5,642 nucleotides of DNA from Omnitrophica WOR_2 bacterium RIFCSPHIGHO2_02_FULL_52_10 (GTDB lineage: Bacteria > Omnitrophota > Gorgyraeia > Zapsychrales > Zapsychraceae): positions 1 through 5,642 of the forward strand of contig MHGR01000021.1 of NCBI GenBank assembly GCA_001805655.1. Reading direction: 5' to 3'. This document shows, in pieces, positions 1 to 5,642 of this stretch (positions within the stretch are counted from its first letter, which is position 1; each line of letters starts with the position of its first letter). Below the pieces are notes generated by a model. The model saw only the letters and a program-made list of their open reading frames with translations. It was not told the DNA's origin and did not search any database. Made by a program: the position numbers and the translations under genes.

Positions 1-38
1 CCCAACTTCCTCTAAACATTTTATAAAGGAAAGTTGGG
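1..38 (-). other. Inverted repeat downstream of accD, possible terminator or RBS-masking hairpin
   Basis: CCCAACTT at 1-8 is the reverse complement of AAGTTGGG at 31-38. The stem extends by three more pairs (9-11 with 27-29) if A30 is bulged, giving about 11 pairs around a 15-nt A/T-rich loop (12-26). The repeat abuts the window edge, so it could be longer. In the minus-strand transcript it lies about 90 nt after the accD stop. If a U-tract follows beyond position 1 it would be a terminator; if a start codon follows, the stem would mask that gene's ribosome binding site. The sequence does not decide between these. Confidence 0.5.
6..13 (-). promoter_or_regulatory. Possible Shine-Dalgarno of the next gene beyond the left edge
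   Basis: On the minus strand AGAGGAAG reads from 13 to 6, leaving five bases before the edge. A start codon at or just past the edge would be well spaced. No start codon is visible, so this is inferred only from the purine-rich match. The same bases form one arm of the inverted repeat at 1-38. Confidence 0.35.
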
Positions 39-39
39 G

Positions 40-68
40 TAGCAGCATCTGCCTTTCCTATGCTGTTA
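40..68. other. Second small inverted repeat downstream of accD
   Basis: CAGCAT at 43-48 pairs with ATGCTG at 60-65. Outer pairs 40-68 and 41-67 also match, and 42-66 is a G-T position, so it is a wobble if the plus strand is transcribed and a mismatch if the minus strand is. The loop is 11 nt (49-59). On the minus strand the loop carries AGGAAAG, which is complementary to CTTTCCT inside the neighbouring repeat at 1-38. Confidence 0.35.
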
Positions 69-125
69 AAAACACGCCCCAAAAGCAAACAAATATTTTT
101 CCAACCCCGGCAAAGCCCTGCCCGT

Positions 126-980
126 TCAGGCCACGGCCGGATTCCGCGAGAATTCAATGATCCGCCCGATCACTTCCTTCAGGTCTTTACGCTCTACAAT
201 CATATCGATCAGGCCGTGCGCCAGCAGGAACTCGGACCTTTGAAATCCCTCCGGCAGCTTTTGGCGGATGGTCTGCTCGATGACCCGGGGTCCCGTAAAA
301 CCGATCAACGCCTTCGGCTCGGCCATGATGATATCCCCGATCCCGGCAAAGGAGGCCATGATGCCGGCCATGGTCGGATTGGTTAAAAGCGAAATGTGCA
401 GCAATCCGGCCTCATGATGTATCCTCAATGCCGCGCAGGTCTTGGCCATTTGCATCAGGGAAAACACGCCCTCGTACATCCTGGCCCCGCCCCCTGAACC
501 GGAAATGATCAGCACGGGCAATTTTTGCTCGGTCGCATATTCCACCGCGCGGGTGATTCTCTCTCCCACCACGGACCCCATCGACCCCATGATGAAGCGG
601 GAATCGGTGACCGCGATGACAATCGGCCGCCCGCCGATCTTCCCGTGGCCGGTAATGACCGCGTCCCGCAGTCCGGTCGACTTCTGGTCGCTTTCAATCT
701 TTTCCTTATATGTTTTCGGCCCTTTGAACCCCAGGGGGTCCACCGAAACCAACCCCGCGTCACGCTCCTGAAAGGAGCCCGCGTCCAGGAACAAGTCGAT
801 GCGCTGTTGGGCGGTCAGGGTAAGGTGAAAACCGCATTTGGGGCAGACATTGAGATTATTGAGCAGTTCTTTATTATAGGTGGTCGCATCGCATTCGGGA
901 CATTTGCTCCAGAGCCCGGCAGGGATGTCTTTTTTCTTGACTTTGACAAGGGTATATTTTTTTCTGCCAAATAAAACCAT
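126..980 (-). CDS. accD: Acetyl-CoA carboxylase carboxyltransferase subunit beta
   Basis: AccD forms the carboxyltransferase with AccA. It moves the carboxyl group from biotin on AccB to acetyl-CoA, making malonyl-CoA for fatty acid synthesis in the cytoplasm. The 284-residue product has the bacterial N-terminal four-cysteine zinc ribbon at C27, C30, C46 and C49, followed by a crotonase-fold carboxyltransferase domain. Visible signatures are MGSMGSVVGERI (131-142), GSGGGARMYEG (161-171), SLMQMAKT (174-181), EPKALIGFTGPRVIEQT (221-237) and LPEGFQRSEFLL (242-253). Length is slightly below the 304 residues of E. coli AccD, the difference being a shorter C-terminus. The start is chosen because the spacing to the first zinc cysteine equals that of E. 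coli AccD. The Shine-Dalgarno is poor: AGGA lies about 16 nt upstream. The SASGGARMQE and TMGG motifs usual in the family read GSGGGARMYE and TMAG here. It is the last complete gene of the minus-strand cluster, 76 bp after the DUF1015 gene. AccA is not in the window. Confidence 0.97.
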   Translation of the reverse strand: MVLFGRKKYTLVKVKKKDIPAGLWSKCPECDATTYNKELLNNLNVCPKCGFHLTLTAQQRIDLFLDAGSFQERDAGLVSVDPLGFKGPKTYKEKIESDQKSTGLRDAVITGHGKIGGRPIVIAVTDSRFIMGSMGSVVGERITRAVEYATEQKLPVLIISGSGGGARMYEGVFSLMQMAKTCAALRIHHEAGLLHISLLTNPTMAGIMASFAGIGDIIMAEPKALIGFTGPRVIEQTIRQKLPEGFQRSEFLLAHGLIDMIVERKDLKEVIGRIIEFSRNPAVA

Positions 981-1056
981 AATGAAATATGAAGCGTCCT
1001 GTTTTTTTTGCCGGGGCCGATCCCGCTCCCCTTATACCAGCGATCCGCCGCCCGCG

Positions 1057-2322
1057 CTAGTCCATTTTATAGACGGTCAGGCCGGATAAAACCTTCGGAT
1101 AAAAATACGTCGTTTTCGGCGGCATCCGCTCGCCGTTCAGGGCAATGGCCCTCAGCTCGGTAATCTTGACGGGGTTCATGATGAACCCGGCATCCGCCTG
1201 ATGGGCATCCACCAAGTTCATGACCTGATCAATGTCCTTCGTGTAGATAATGTCCTCGGACGGAATGTGCACCCGGTCAAAGACAAAAGATTTGAGGATC
1301 GTCGCATCGAGATTTTTGTACTCCCGGGACCCATCGGTCATGTATTCATCAATAAGCTTCTTATTTTTCAGCCTCAGCAGCCTGTTCCCGTCCCGGGTGT
1401 ACAGGCCGAAGGTATGCTCGTTGCGCCCGGCCCTGGCCAGCAAGATCGGCAAATCCTCTCTCTTTTTGACGTTGTCGATCCTGAAAAATTCCTCCAGAAG
1501 ACCCAAACTCTGCGGGAATTGTTTGACAATGCGGTGCATCGGGAAAATCTGCAGCCCCCTGGAATCCATGTTGGTAAAGTAGGTCATGACATAATTGAAC
1601 GGCTCGTGGCCGTTGGGATTCAAGACGCGGGCCATCCGCTTGCTGCGGTACTCCATGGCCACCTTGTAGCGGTGATGGCCGTCCGCGATGAATAACTGCC
1701 GGTCAACCACCGCGCCCTTGACTTTATCAAGGAGCGCCGCATCGTCAAGCCGCCAGAGCGTATGCTGCACCCTGTCCTCATCGGCCACATCCACGATCGG
1801 CCCGGTCGAAACGACATGCCGTTCAAAAATCTTTTCCACTTTGCGGTGCTTGTCCGAATAGCAGACAAAGATACAGCTTAGATTGGATTTTAAGCTGTCA
1901 CAGAGCTTGAAGCGGTCATCAACGGCGTGGTCGTGCGTGTTTTCATGGGGAAACACCTGGGATGCGCCCTCATCCTCCAATTCCAGCAGGGAAATAAAGC
2001 CCATGCGGATGTATTTCTGGCCCAAGCTCTTGTAAACTTGCTTATAAAAGTAAATGCCGGGTTTCTCATCCTGCACCATGACATTCTTGGCCAACCACTC
2101 AGAAAATGTCCTTTTCGCGCGGGAATATTTGTTCTCGGTCTTATCATCGGTCGGCAAGTCGTTACCGAAGTCGATGTGGGTAAAATTGTACGGGCTGAGA
2201 TTGTGCAGACGGTCCTGCTCTTCGGCAGAAATCACGTCATACGGCGGGGACACGACCTTGGCCATGTCTTTCACTTTTTTGATATTGTAATACACCGCTT
2301 TGAACGGCATGATGTTGGACAT
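1057..2322 (-). CDS. DUF1015 family protein (COG4198-like), function unknown
   Basis: This is a full-length, soluble 421-residue protein with no signal peptide or membrane segment. It is assigned to DUF1015 by its ordered motifs: SPPYDVI near the N-terminus (25-31), SPYNFTHIDF (43-52), VFPHENT followed by DDR (123-137), FIADGHHRYKVAMEYR (211-226) and NYVMTYFTNMDS (243-254). The DGHHR box resembles the phosphate-binding box of the ParB/sulfiredoxin-like fold, which also contains free-serine kinases. From memory, DUF1015 genes in other bacteria often sit beside serA and serC, which would suggest a role in serine metabolism; no such neighbour is visible here, so no function is assigned. The gene begins 13 bp after the VanZ stop, so translation may be coupled. 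No strong Shine-Dalgarno is seen. A second ATG at codon 5 (2308-2310) is an alternative start. The charged segment normally written HExT..PKxDR reads HENTHDHAVDDR, without the lysine I expect there. Confidence 0.9.
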   Translation of the reverse strand: MSNIMPFKAVYYNIKKVKDMAKVVSPPYDVISAEEQDRLHNLSPYNFTHIDFGNDLPTDDKTENKYSRAKRTFSEWLAKNVMVQDEKPGIYFYKQVYKSLGQKYIRMGFISLLELEDEGASQVFPHENTHDHAVDDRFKLCDSLKSNLSCIFVCYSDKHRKVEKIFERHVVSTGPIVDVADEDRVQHTLWRLDDAALLDKVKGAVVDRQLFIADGHHRYKVAMEYRSKRMARVLNPNGHEPFNYVMTYFTNMDSRGLQIFPMHRIVKQFPQSLGLLEEFFRIDNVKKREDLPILLARAGRNEHTFGLYTRDGNRLLRLKNKKLIDEYMTDGSREYKNLDATILKSFVFDRVHIPSEDIIYTKDIDQVMNLVDAHQADAGFIMNPVKITELRAIALNGERMPPKTTYFYPKVLSGLTVYKMD

Positions 2323-2335
2323 CGTTTTGGTCCGC

Positions 2336-2728
2336 TTATATTTTCCCGGTTTTGTGTCGTGTCAATACGGCAAAAAGATACCAGCCCAAAATGCCGCCGA
2401 CCGTATCGGCCAGGAGGTCCAGGCCGTTGATGCTCCGGCCGTGAACAAACAGCTGATGATACTCATCGCTGACGGCATAAACAAACGACAACAGGACGAC
2501 CCATGTCCCCAGGGCCTTTCCCGGCATGGAAGTCCACGTGCCGCGCATCGCCCTGGCTAACAAAAAACCGAACGGGGCATATTCAATGACATGCAAAAAC
2601 TTGTCAAACTCGAATTCTGGAAAAGGAGTCCTCACATCGGGAATGGATGAGGCCATGAAGATAATACCAGAGTACACAATGGCTGGAAACCAAAATCTTG
2701 TAAAATTCGGCCAGGAATATCTGCCCAT
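2336..2728 (-). CDS. VanZ-like small integral membrane protein
   Basis: The 130-residue protein is very hydrophobic, with about four predicted membrane segments near residues 11-29, 43-61, 71-87 and 103-122. VanZ-family hallmarks are present: the DKFLHVIEYAPFGFLL block (42-57), a SDEYHQLF acidic/histidine block (87-94), then GRS and DLLADTVGGILG (104-115). VanZ itself gives low-level teicoplanin resistance in enterococci, but most relatives are housekeeping proteins of unknown role in the cell envelope, so no resistance function is inferred. Length is typical of single-domain members. Its ATG overlaps the stop of the zinc-ribbon gene by one base (TAATG), which points to translational coupling and explains the lack of a clear Shine-Dalgarno. 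The DUF1015 gene follows 13 bp after its stop. Family assignment is firm; function is open. Confidence 0.9.
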   Translation of the reverse strand: MGRYSWPNFTRFWFPAIVYSGIIFMASSIPDVRTPFPEFEFDKFLHVIEYAPFGFLLARAMRGTWTSMPGKALGTWVVLLSFVYAVSDEYHQLFVHGRSINGLDLLADTVGGILGWYLFAVLTRHKTGKI

Positions 2729-3039
2729 TATGCGGACTCGCCCGATTTGCCTTTTGCCGGCCCATTTTTAGAGACGTTTTCCGCCCCTTGATCGGAATCG
2801 GCGGGCTTTTCTGTTGCGCTCGAGACGCTTTTTTCCCTTGTCTCCTTTGAAAACTTTTTCTTGTAATCGGTCTCGTAAAAGCCGCTGCCCTTGAAGATGA
2901 TCCCGCTGCCCGAGCCAATCAGCCGGTGCAGGGTATTCTTCCCGCATTCCGGGCATTTTCTAAGCTTTTTATCGAGCATCGACTGCAGGATATCAAAACT
3001 GTGGCTGCAGACCGCGCATTCGTATTGATAGGTTGGCAT
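2728..3039 (-). CDS. FmdB-family zinc-ribbon protein
   Basis: A small cytoplasmic protein of 103 residues. It opens with the classic FmdB start MPTYQYECAVC and has a four-cysteine zinc ribbon: C8, C11, C29 and C32, as two CxxC knuckles 17 residues apart. A glycine-rich stretch (GSGSGIIFKGSGFYETDYK, about 41-59) is the conserved C-terminal signature of the family. From about residue 60 the chain is a charged, Ser/Lys/Glu-rich tail that is probably disordered. The family is named after a putative regulator beside formamidase genes; most members have no known role. A frame extends nine codons further upstream to 3066, but the start at 3039 is preferred because it matches the invariant family N-terminus and has the clearest ribosome binding site in the window. 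It lies 65 bp after dnaJ and its stop overlaps the VanZ start, so it probably belongs to the dnaK-dnaJ transcript. Confidence 0.92.
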   Translation of the reverse strand: MPTYQYECAVCSHSFDILQSMLDKKLRKCPECGKNTLHRLIGSGSGIIFKGSGFYETDYKKKFSKETREKSVSSATEKPADSDQGAENVSKNGPAKGKSGESA

Positions 3040-3046
3040 GTTCTTT

Positions 3047-3051
3047 CTTCC
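3047..3051 (-). promoter_or_regulatory. Ribosome binding site deciding the FmdB-family start
   Basis: On the minus strand GGAAG lies seven bases before the ATG at 3037-3039. It is the only well-placed Shine-Dalgarno-like sequence found ahead of an intact gene here. It supports the 103-residue form over the nine-codon longer one starting at 3066. Confidence 0.7.
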
Positions 3052-3104
3052 AATGAGCCCCATCAAACTTCTGTTGACCGGCGCCCCTTCAATGACGCCG
3101 TCGT

Positions 3105-4235
3105 TTATTTAAACACTTTCTTTATCTTTTCCTTCAGCGAATCCGGAAGAGGATTGAACTTTTCCCCGGTCGTCCCGGCAAAACGCTCCAGCAGCTCCCT
3201 TTGCTCAGGGGTCAATCTCTCCGGCACGCTCAGCATGACCTTGACATACTGATCCCCGCTGTGATCCCCGCGCAGGCTCGGCATCCCCTTGCCCTTGAGG
3301 CGGAACATCTTTCCGCTTTGCGTTCCGGCGGGAATCTTCATCTGCACATCGCCGTTAAGAGTCGGGTCATGCACCTCGCCCCCCAACGCCGCCGTGACAA
3401 AGCTCAAGGGTAACTGAATATAAAGATCGCTTTCGTCCCTCTGAAATGAAGCATGGGCCAGGACATGGATGTATAAATAGAGGTCCCCCGGCCCGGCGGG
3501 GCCGACCTCCCCTTCCCCGCTGACCCTTAAGCGGGAATTGTTATCCACCCCGGCCGGGATGCTCACCTCAATGGTGCGCGTGACGCGGTTGGTGCCCTTG
3601 CCGCGGCACTTGGCGCAGAATTCGGTAATGACCTGTCCCCGCCCGGAACACGCGGAACAAGTCTGCTGCATGGAAAAGAACCCGCTGGACATCACCACCT
3701 GCCCGCGGCCGTGGCAGGTCGGGCACTTTTTCATGGAACTCTGGGATTTGGCGCCGCTGCCGTCACACTCGGTGCAATGTTCATTGCGCGGAATCTTAAT
3801 CTTCTTCCTGACGCCCGCGTACGCCTCTTCGAGCGTGACATCCACTTCATACTGAATATCCCGTCCGCGTTGGGGGCGCCGGGCGGTTCTCCCGCCCCCA
3901 AATATGTCGAATCCTCCCCCTCCGACAAACTGGCTGAAAATATCCCCCAGGTCGCCGAAGCTGCTGAAATCCGCCCCCCTGAAAATGTCATCGGTCGTAA
4001 AATGCTGGTCAATGCCCGCGTGCCCGTATTGGTCATACAACGCCCGCTTTTTTGAATCCGACAAAACGCCGTAGGCTTCGGATATCTCTTTGAACTTCTC
4101 GGTCGCCTCGGCCTTTTTATCTTCGGGGACGCGGTCCGGATGATGCTTTAACGCCATCGAACGGTAGGCTTTCTTGACCTGCGCCACCGTTGCGTCCTTG
4201 GGCACGCCCAGAATTTCATAATAATCTTTTTTCAT
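3105..4235 (-). CDS. dnaJ: Chaperone protein DnaJ (class A Hsp40)
   Basis: DnaJ is the Hsp40 partner that delivers unfolded proteins to DnaK and stimulates its ATPase. At 376 residues it matches E. coli DnaJ in length. Domains in order: J-domain (about 4-72) with the catalytic HPD at 32-34; a Gly/Phe-rich linker (about 75-117) with several DIF repeats (DDIFRG, GDIFSQ, FDIFGG); a cysteine-rich domain with four complete CxxCxGxG repeats starting at C154, C171, C193 and C207; then the two-lobed substrate-binding C-terminal region, including [19 protein letters not shown] (225-243) and [12 protein letters not shown]. All zinc ligands are present, so it is a true class A DnaJ and not a CbpA-like protein. 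It starts 93 bp after dnaK, the standard order. The start [11 protein letters not shown] is the family N-terminus; no strong Shine-Dalgarno precedes it. A hairpin candidate lies in the dnaK-dnaJ gap. Confidence 0.98.
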   Translation of the reverse strand: MKKDYYEILGVPKDATVAQVKKAYRSMALKHHPDRVPEDKKAEATEKFKEISEAYGVLSDSKKRALYDQYGHAGIDQHFTTDDIFRGADFSSFGDLGDIFSQFVGGGGFDIFGGGRTARRPQRGRDIQYEVDVTLEEAYAGVRKKIKIPRNEHCTECDGSGAKSQSSMKKCPTCHGRGQVVMSSGFFSMQQTCSACSGRGQVITEFCAKCRGKGTNRVTRTIEVSIPAGVDNNSRLRVSGEGEVGPAGPGDLYLYIHVLAHASFQRDESDLYIQLPLSFVTAALGGEVHDPTLNGDVQMKIPAGTQSGKMFRLKGKGMPSLRGDHSGDQYVKVMLSVPERLTPEQRELLERFAGTTGEKFNPLPDSLKEKIKKVFK

Positions 4236-4260
4236 TTGAGACCATCAGGAACAACATAGA

Positions 4261-4310
4261 ACGAGGGATGTTCAACGGTATGCCTGTCCTCAACGCGTCC
4301 CATCCCCCGT
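4261..4310 (-). other. Long-loop hairpin candidate between dnaK and dnaJ
   Basis: In the minus-strand transcript ACGGGGGATG (4310 to 4301) can pair with CATCCCTCGT (4270 to 4261). All ten positions pair, one as a G-U wobble, around a 30-nt loop. In the plus-strand sense the same position would be an A-C mismatch, so the structure is better in the direction of transcription. No U-tract follows, which argues against an intrinsic terminator. It could be an mRNA stabiliser or processing site between the two chaperone genes, or a chance repeat. The loop DNA also holds two copies of TCAACG (4272-4277 and 4290-4295, plus strand). Confidence 0.4.
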
Positions 4311-4328
4311 GCTCGAGCTGCTTTTTAG

Positions 4329-5642
4329 TTATTTTTGTTCATCTTCCGCCTTGAAATCGGCATCGATGATGTCTTCTTTATCGGTATCCGTGGCCGTGTG
4401 GCCGCCGCCGTGCTGACCACCCGGTCCTCCCTCTCTGGCATTCGCCCGTTGAGCACCGGCATCCGCGCCGCCGGCCGTTTGCTGGGACGCCGTGGCCTTA
4501 TAAACTTCCTCGGCCAATTTATGGCTTACCTTCTGCAGCGATTCCATGCCTTTTTTAATCTTACCCTCGTCCCCGGCCTTGATGGCCTCCTTGAGGCCGT
4601 CCAACTCTTTCTCAATGTTCTTCTTATCGCCCGCAGAAACCTTGTCCCCATAGTCTTTGACCGATTTCTCTGTGGAATATACCATGGCGTTGGCCTGGTT
4701 GAGCAATTCCACCTTTTCCTTCTGCTTCTTGTCCTCTTCGGCGTATTTTTCCGCTTCCTTGACCATTTTATTGATTTCCTCTTCGGACAACTTGGTCGGA
4801 GCGGTGATTTTGATGGACTGTTCTTTCCCGGTGCCCTTGTCCTTGGCGCCCACATGCACAATGCCGTCGGTGTCGATATCGAACGTGACCTCGATTTGCG
4901 GGACGCCGCGCGGCGCCGGAGGAATACCCACTAAATCAAACCGTCCCAGCTCCGTATTCCCGCTGGCCATCTGGCGCTCGCCCTGAAGAACGCGGATCGT
5001 TACCGCCGGCTGATTGTCCTCGGCCGTTGAGAAAATCTGGCTTTTCTTCACGGGTATCGTTGTATTGCGTTCGATTAATTTGGTAAACACCCCGCCCAAT
5101 GTTTCGATCCCCAAGGTCAGCGGCGTGACGTCTAACAGCAGGACCTCTTTCGCCTCCCCCTTGATGATCCCCGATTGAATGGCCGCGCCCAGCGCCACGC
5201 ATTCCATCGGGTCGATCCCGCGCTCGATCTTCTGGCCGATCTCCCGTTCGACAAACTTCTGGACACAGGGCATGCGCGTCGGGCCGCCGACCAGAATCAC
5301 GCGGTCGACCTTGACGTCTTCTCCCAATTTCGCGGAGGCATCCTTGATCGCCCGGATGATCGGCTCGCGGCATCGGTCGATGATCGGCCCTACCAGGCTT
5401 TCGAGTTTTGCCCGGTCAATCGTCAGGGTCAAATGCTTGGGCCCGTTGGCGTCCGCGGTAATGAACGGCAGATTCACATCGGTGGAGATCGTGCTGGAAA
5501 GCTCGACCTTCGCCTTTTCGGCCGCCTCGCGCAGCCGCTGAAAGGCCATTTTGTCATTTTTGAGATCGATACCGGATTGCTTCCTGAATTCTTCACAAAT
5601 ATAGCCAATGAGGATATTATCCATGTCCGTCCCGCCCAGTTC
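4329..5642 (-). CDS. dnaK: Chaperone protein DnaK (Hsp70), 5'-truncated by the window edge
   Basis: DnaK is the ATP-driven Hsp70 that binds exposed hydrophobic segments and works with DnaJ and GrpE. The open frame runs off the right edge, so only the last 437 codons are present, starting at about residue 226 by comparison with E. coli. The fragment begins ELGGTDMDN, which is internal Hsp70 sequence (LGGxDxD); the methionine at 5622-5624 is therefore not the true start. Visible parts, numbered within the fragment: the end of the nucleotide-binding domain with [14 protein letters not shown] (115-128) and ALGAAIQSG (150-158); the interdomain linker VLLLD (167-171); the beta substrate-binding domain beginning [11 protein letters not shown] and containing [18 protein letters not shown] and [16 protein letters not shown]; the helical lid; and a Gly/Ala/His-rich low-complexity segment ending in the acidic EDIIDADF tail. 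No damage is seen. dnaJ follows directly downstream; hrcA and grpE would be expected further upstream but are outside the window. Confidence 0.98.
   Translation of the reverse strand, partial: ELGGTDMDNILIGYICEEFRKQSGIDLKNDKMAFQRLREAAEKAKVELSSTISTDVNLPFITADANGPKHLTLTIDRAKLESLVGPIIDRCREPIIRAIKDASAKLGEDVKVDRVILVGGPTRMPCVQKFVEREIGQKIERGIDPMECVALGAAIQSGIIKGEAKEVLLLDVTPLTLGIETLGGVFTKLIERNTTIPVKKSQIFSTAEDNQPAVTIRVLQGERQMASGNTELGRFDLVGIPPAPRGVPQIEVTFDIDTDGIVHVGAKDKGTGKEQSIKITAPTKLSEEEINKMVKEAEKYAEEDKKQKEKVELLNQANAMVYSTEKSVKDYGDKVSAGDKKNIEKELDGLKEAIKAGDEGKIKKGMESLQKVSHKLAEEVYKATASQQTAGGADAGAQRANAREGGPGGQHGGGHTATDTDKEDIIDADFKAEDEQK

Noticed and set aside
22..27. TATAAA-like -10 box (minus strand) for a gene beyond the left edge
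   Set aside because: The hexamer about 17 bp upstream does not resemble TTGACA, and the sequence sits in the loop of the inverted repeat.
60..386. 108-codon plus-strand frame starting at 60
   Set aside because: Most of it is antisense to accD, it has no Shine-Dalgarno, and the product has no recognisable family.
1002..1009. Run of eight T on the plus strand as a terminator
   Set aside because: It reads as A8 in the transcribed minus direction, and no stem precedes it on the plus strand, where no gene is present.
1031..1036. TATAAG (minus strand) as a -10 box for accD
   Set aside because: No acceptable -35 hexamer is found at 16-18 bp spacing; a single AT-rich hexamer is weak evidence.
2336..2728. 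VanZ-like gene as an antibiotic resistance determinant
   Set aside because: There are no vanA/H/X/Y/R/S neighbours, and VanZ-like domains are widespread in bacteria with no link to glycopeptide resistance.
3040..3066. Nine-codon N-terminal extension of the FmdB-family protein
   Set aside because: The family begins at MPxYxYxC, and the Shine-Dalgarno at 3047-3051 lies inside the extension.
4335..4934. 199-codon plus-strand open frame opposite dnaK, and similar long frames opposite dnaJ, DUF1015 and accD
   Set aside because: They lie entirely within strongly conserved minus-strand genes and their translations show no recognisable domains; they arise from the composition of the opposite strand.
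4329..5624. Methionine at 5622-5624 as a dnaK start
   Set aside because: The preceding in-frame codons give ELGGTD, which continues the conserved internal Hsp70 motif, so the gene is simply cut by the window edge.

Overview
The window is a compact, single-direction stretch of a bacterial chromosome. All six genes read on the minus strand, so the order of transcription runs from the right edge to the left: dnaK (C-terminal two thirds only; its 5' end lies beyond position 5642), dnaJ, a short FmdB-type zinc-ribbon protein, a small VanZ-like membrane protein, a DUF1015 protein, and accD (carboxyltransferase beta subunit of acetyl-CoA carboxylase). Intergenic gaps are short: 93, 65, 13 and 76 bp, and one junction overlaps by a single base as TAATG. 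The arrangement looks like one transcription unit or a few overlapping ones. No tRNA, rRNA, CRISPR array, insertion sequence or phage gene was seen.

The organism is a bacterium of moderate GC content with a standard DnaK/DnaJ pair and a multi-subunit acetyl-CoA carboxylase. The mix of an 'LGGTDMDN' DnaK, VanZ, FmdB and DUF1015 proteins and a divergent AccD fits an uncultivated lineage such as Candidatus Omnitrophota or a related phylum. This is a recollection-based inference (roughly even odds), not something the sequence proves.

Region by region: positions 4329-5642 hold the end of the Hsp70 ATPase domain, the interdomain linker, the substrate-binding domain and the acidic tail of DnaK. Positions 4236-4328 hold a possible long-loop hairpin between dnaK and dnaJ. 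Positions 3105-4235 encode a class A DnaJ with every expected motif. Positions 2336-3039 encode the zinc-ribbon and VanZ proteins, joined by the TAATG overlap. Positions 1057-2322 encode a full-length DUF1015 protein with a DGHHRY motif. Positions 126-980 encode AccD. Positions 1-125, past accD, carry two adjacent inverted repeats, one of which contains a Shine-Dalgarno-like sequence that may belong to the next gene beyond the window edge.

DnaK and DnaJ act together in protein folding, with GrpE expected upstream. AccD needs AccA, AccB and AccC, none of which are here. The FmdB, VanZ and DUF1015 proteins have no settled functions, and their link to the chaperone genes may be only shared transcription. 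This is a largely ordinary housekeeping region. The points worth a second look are the two RNA-structure candidates, the DUF1015 protein, and the coupling of chaperone genes to accD.
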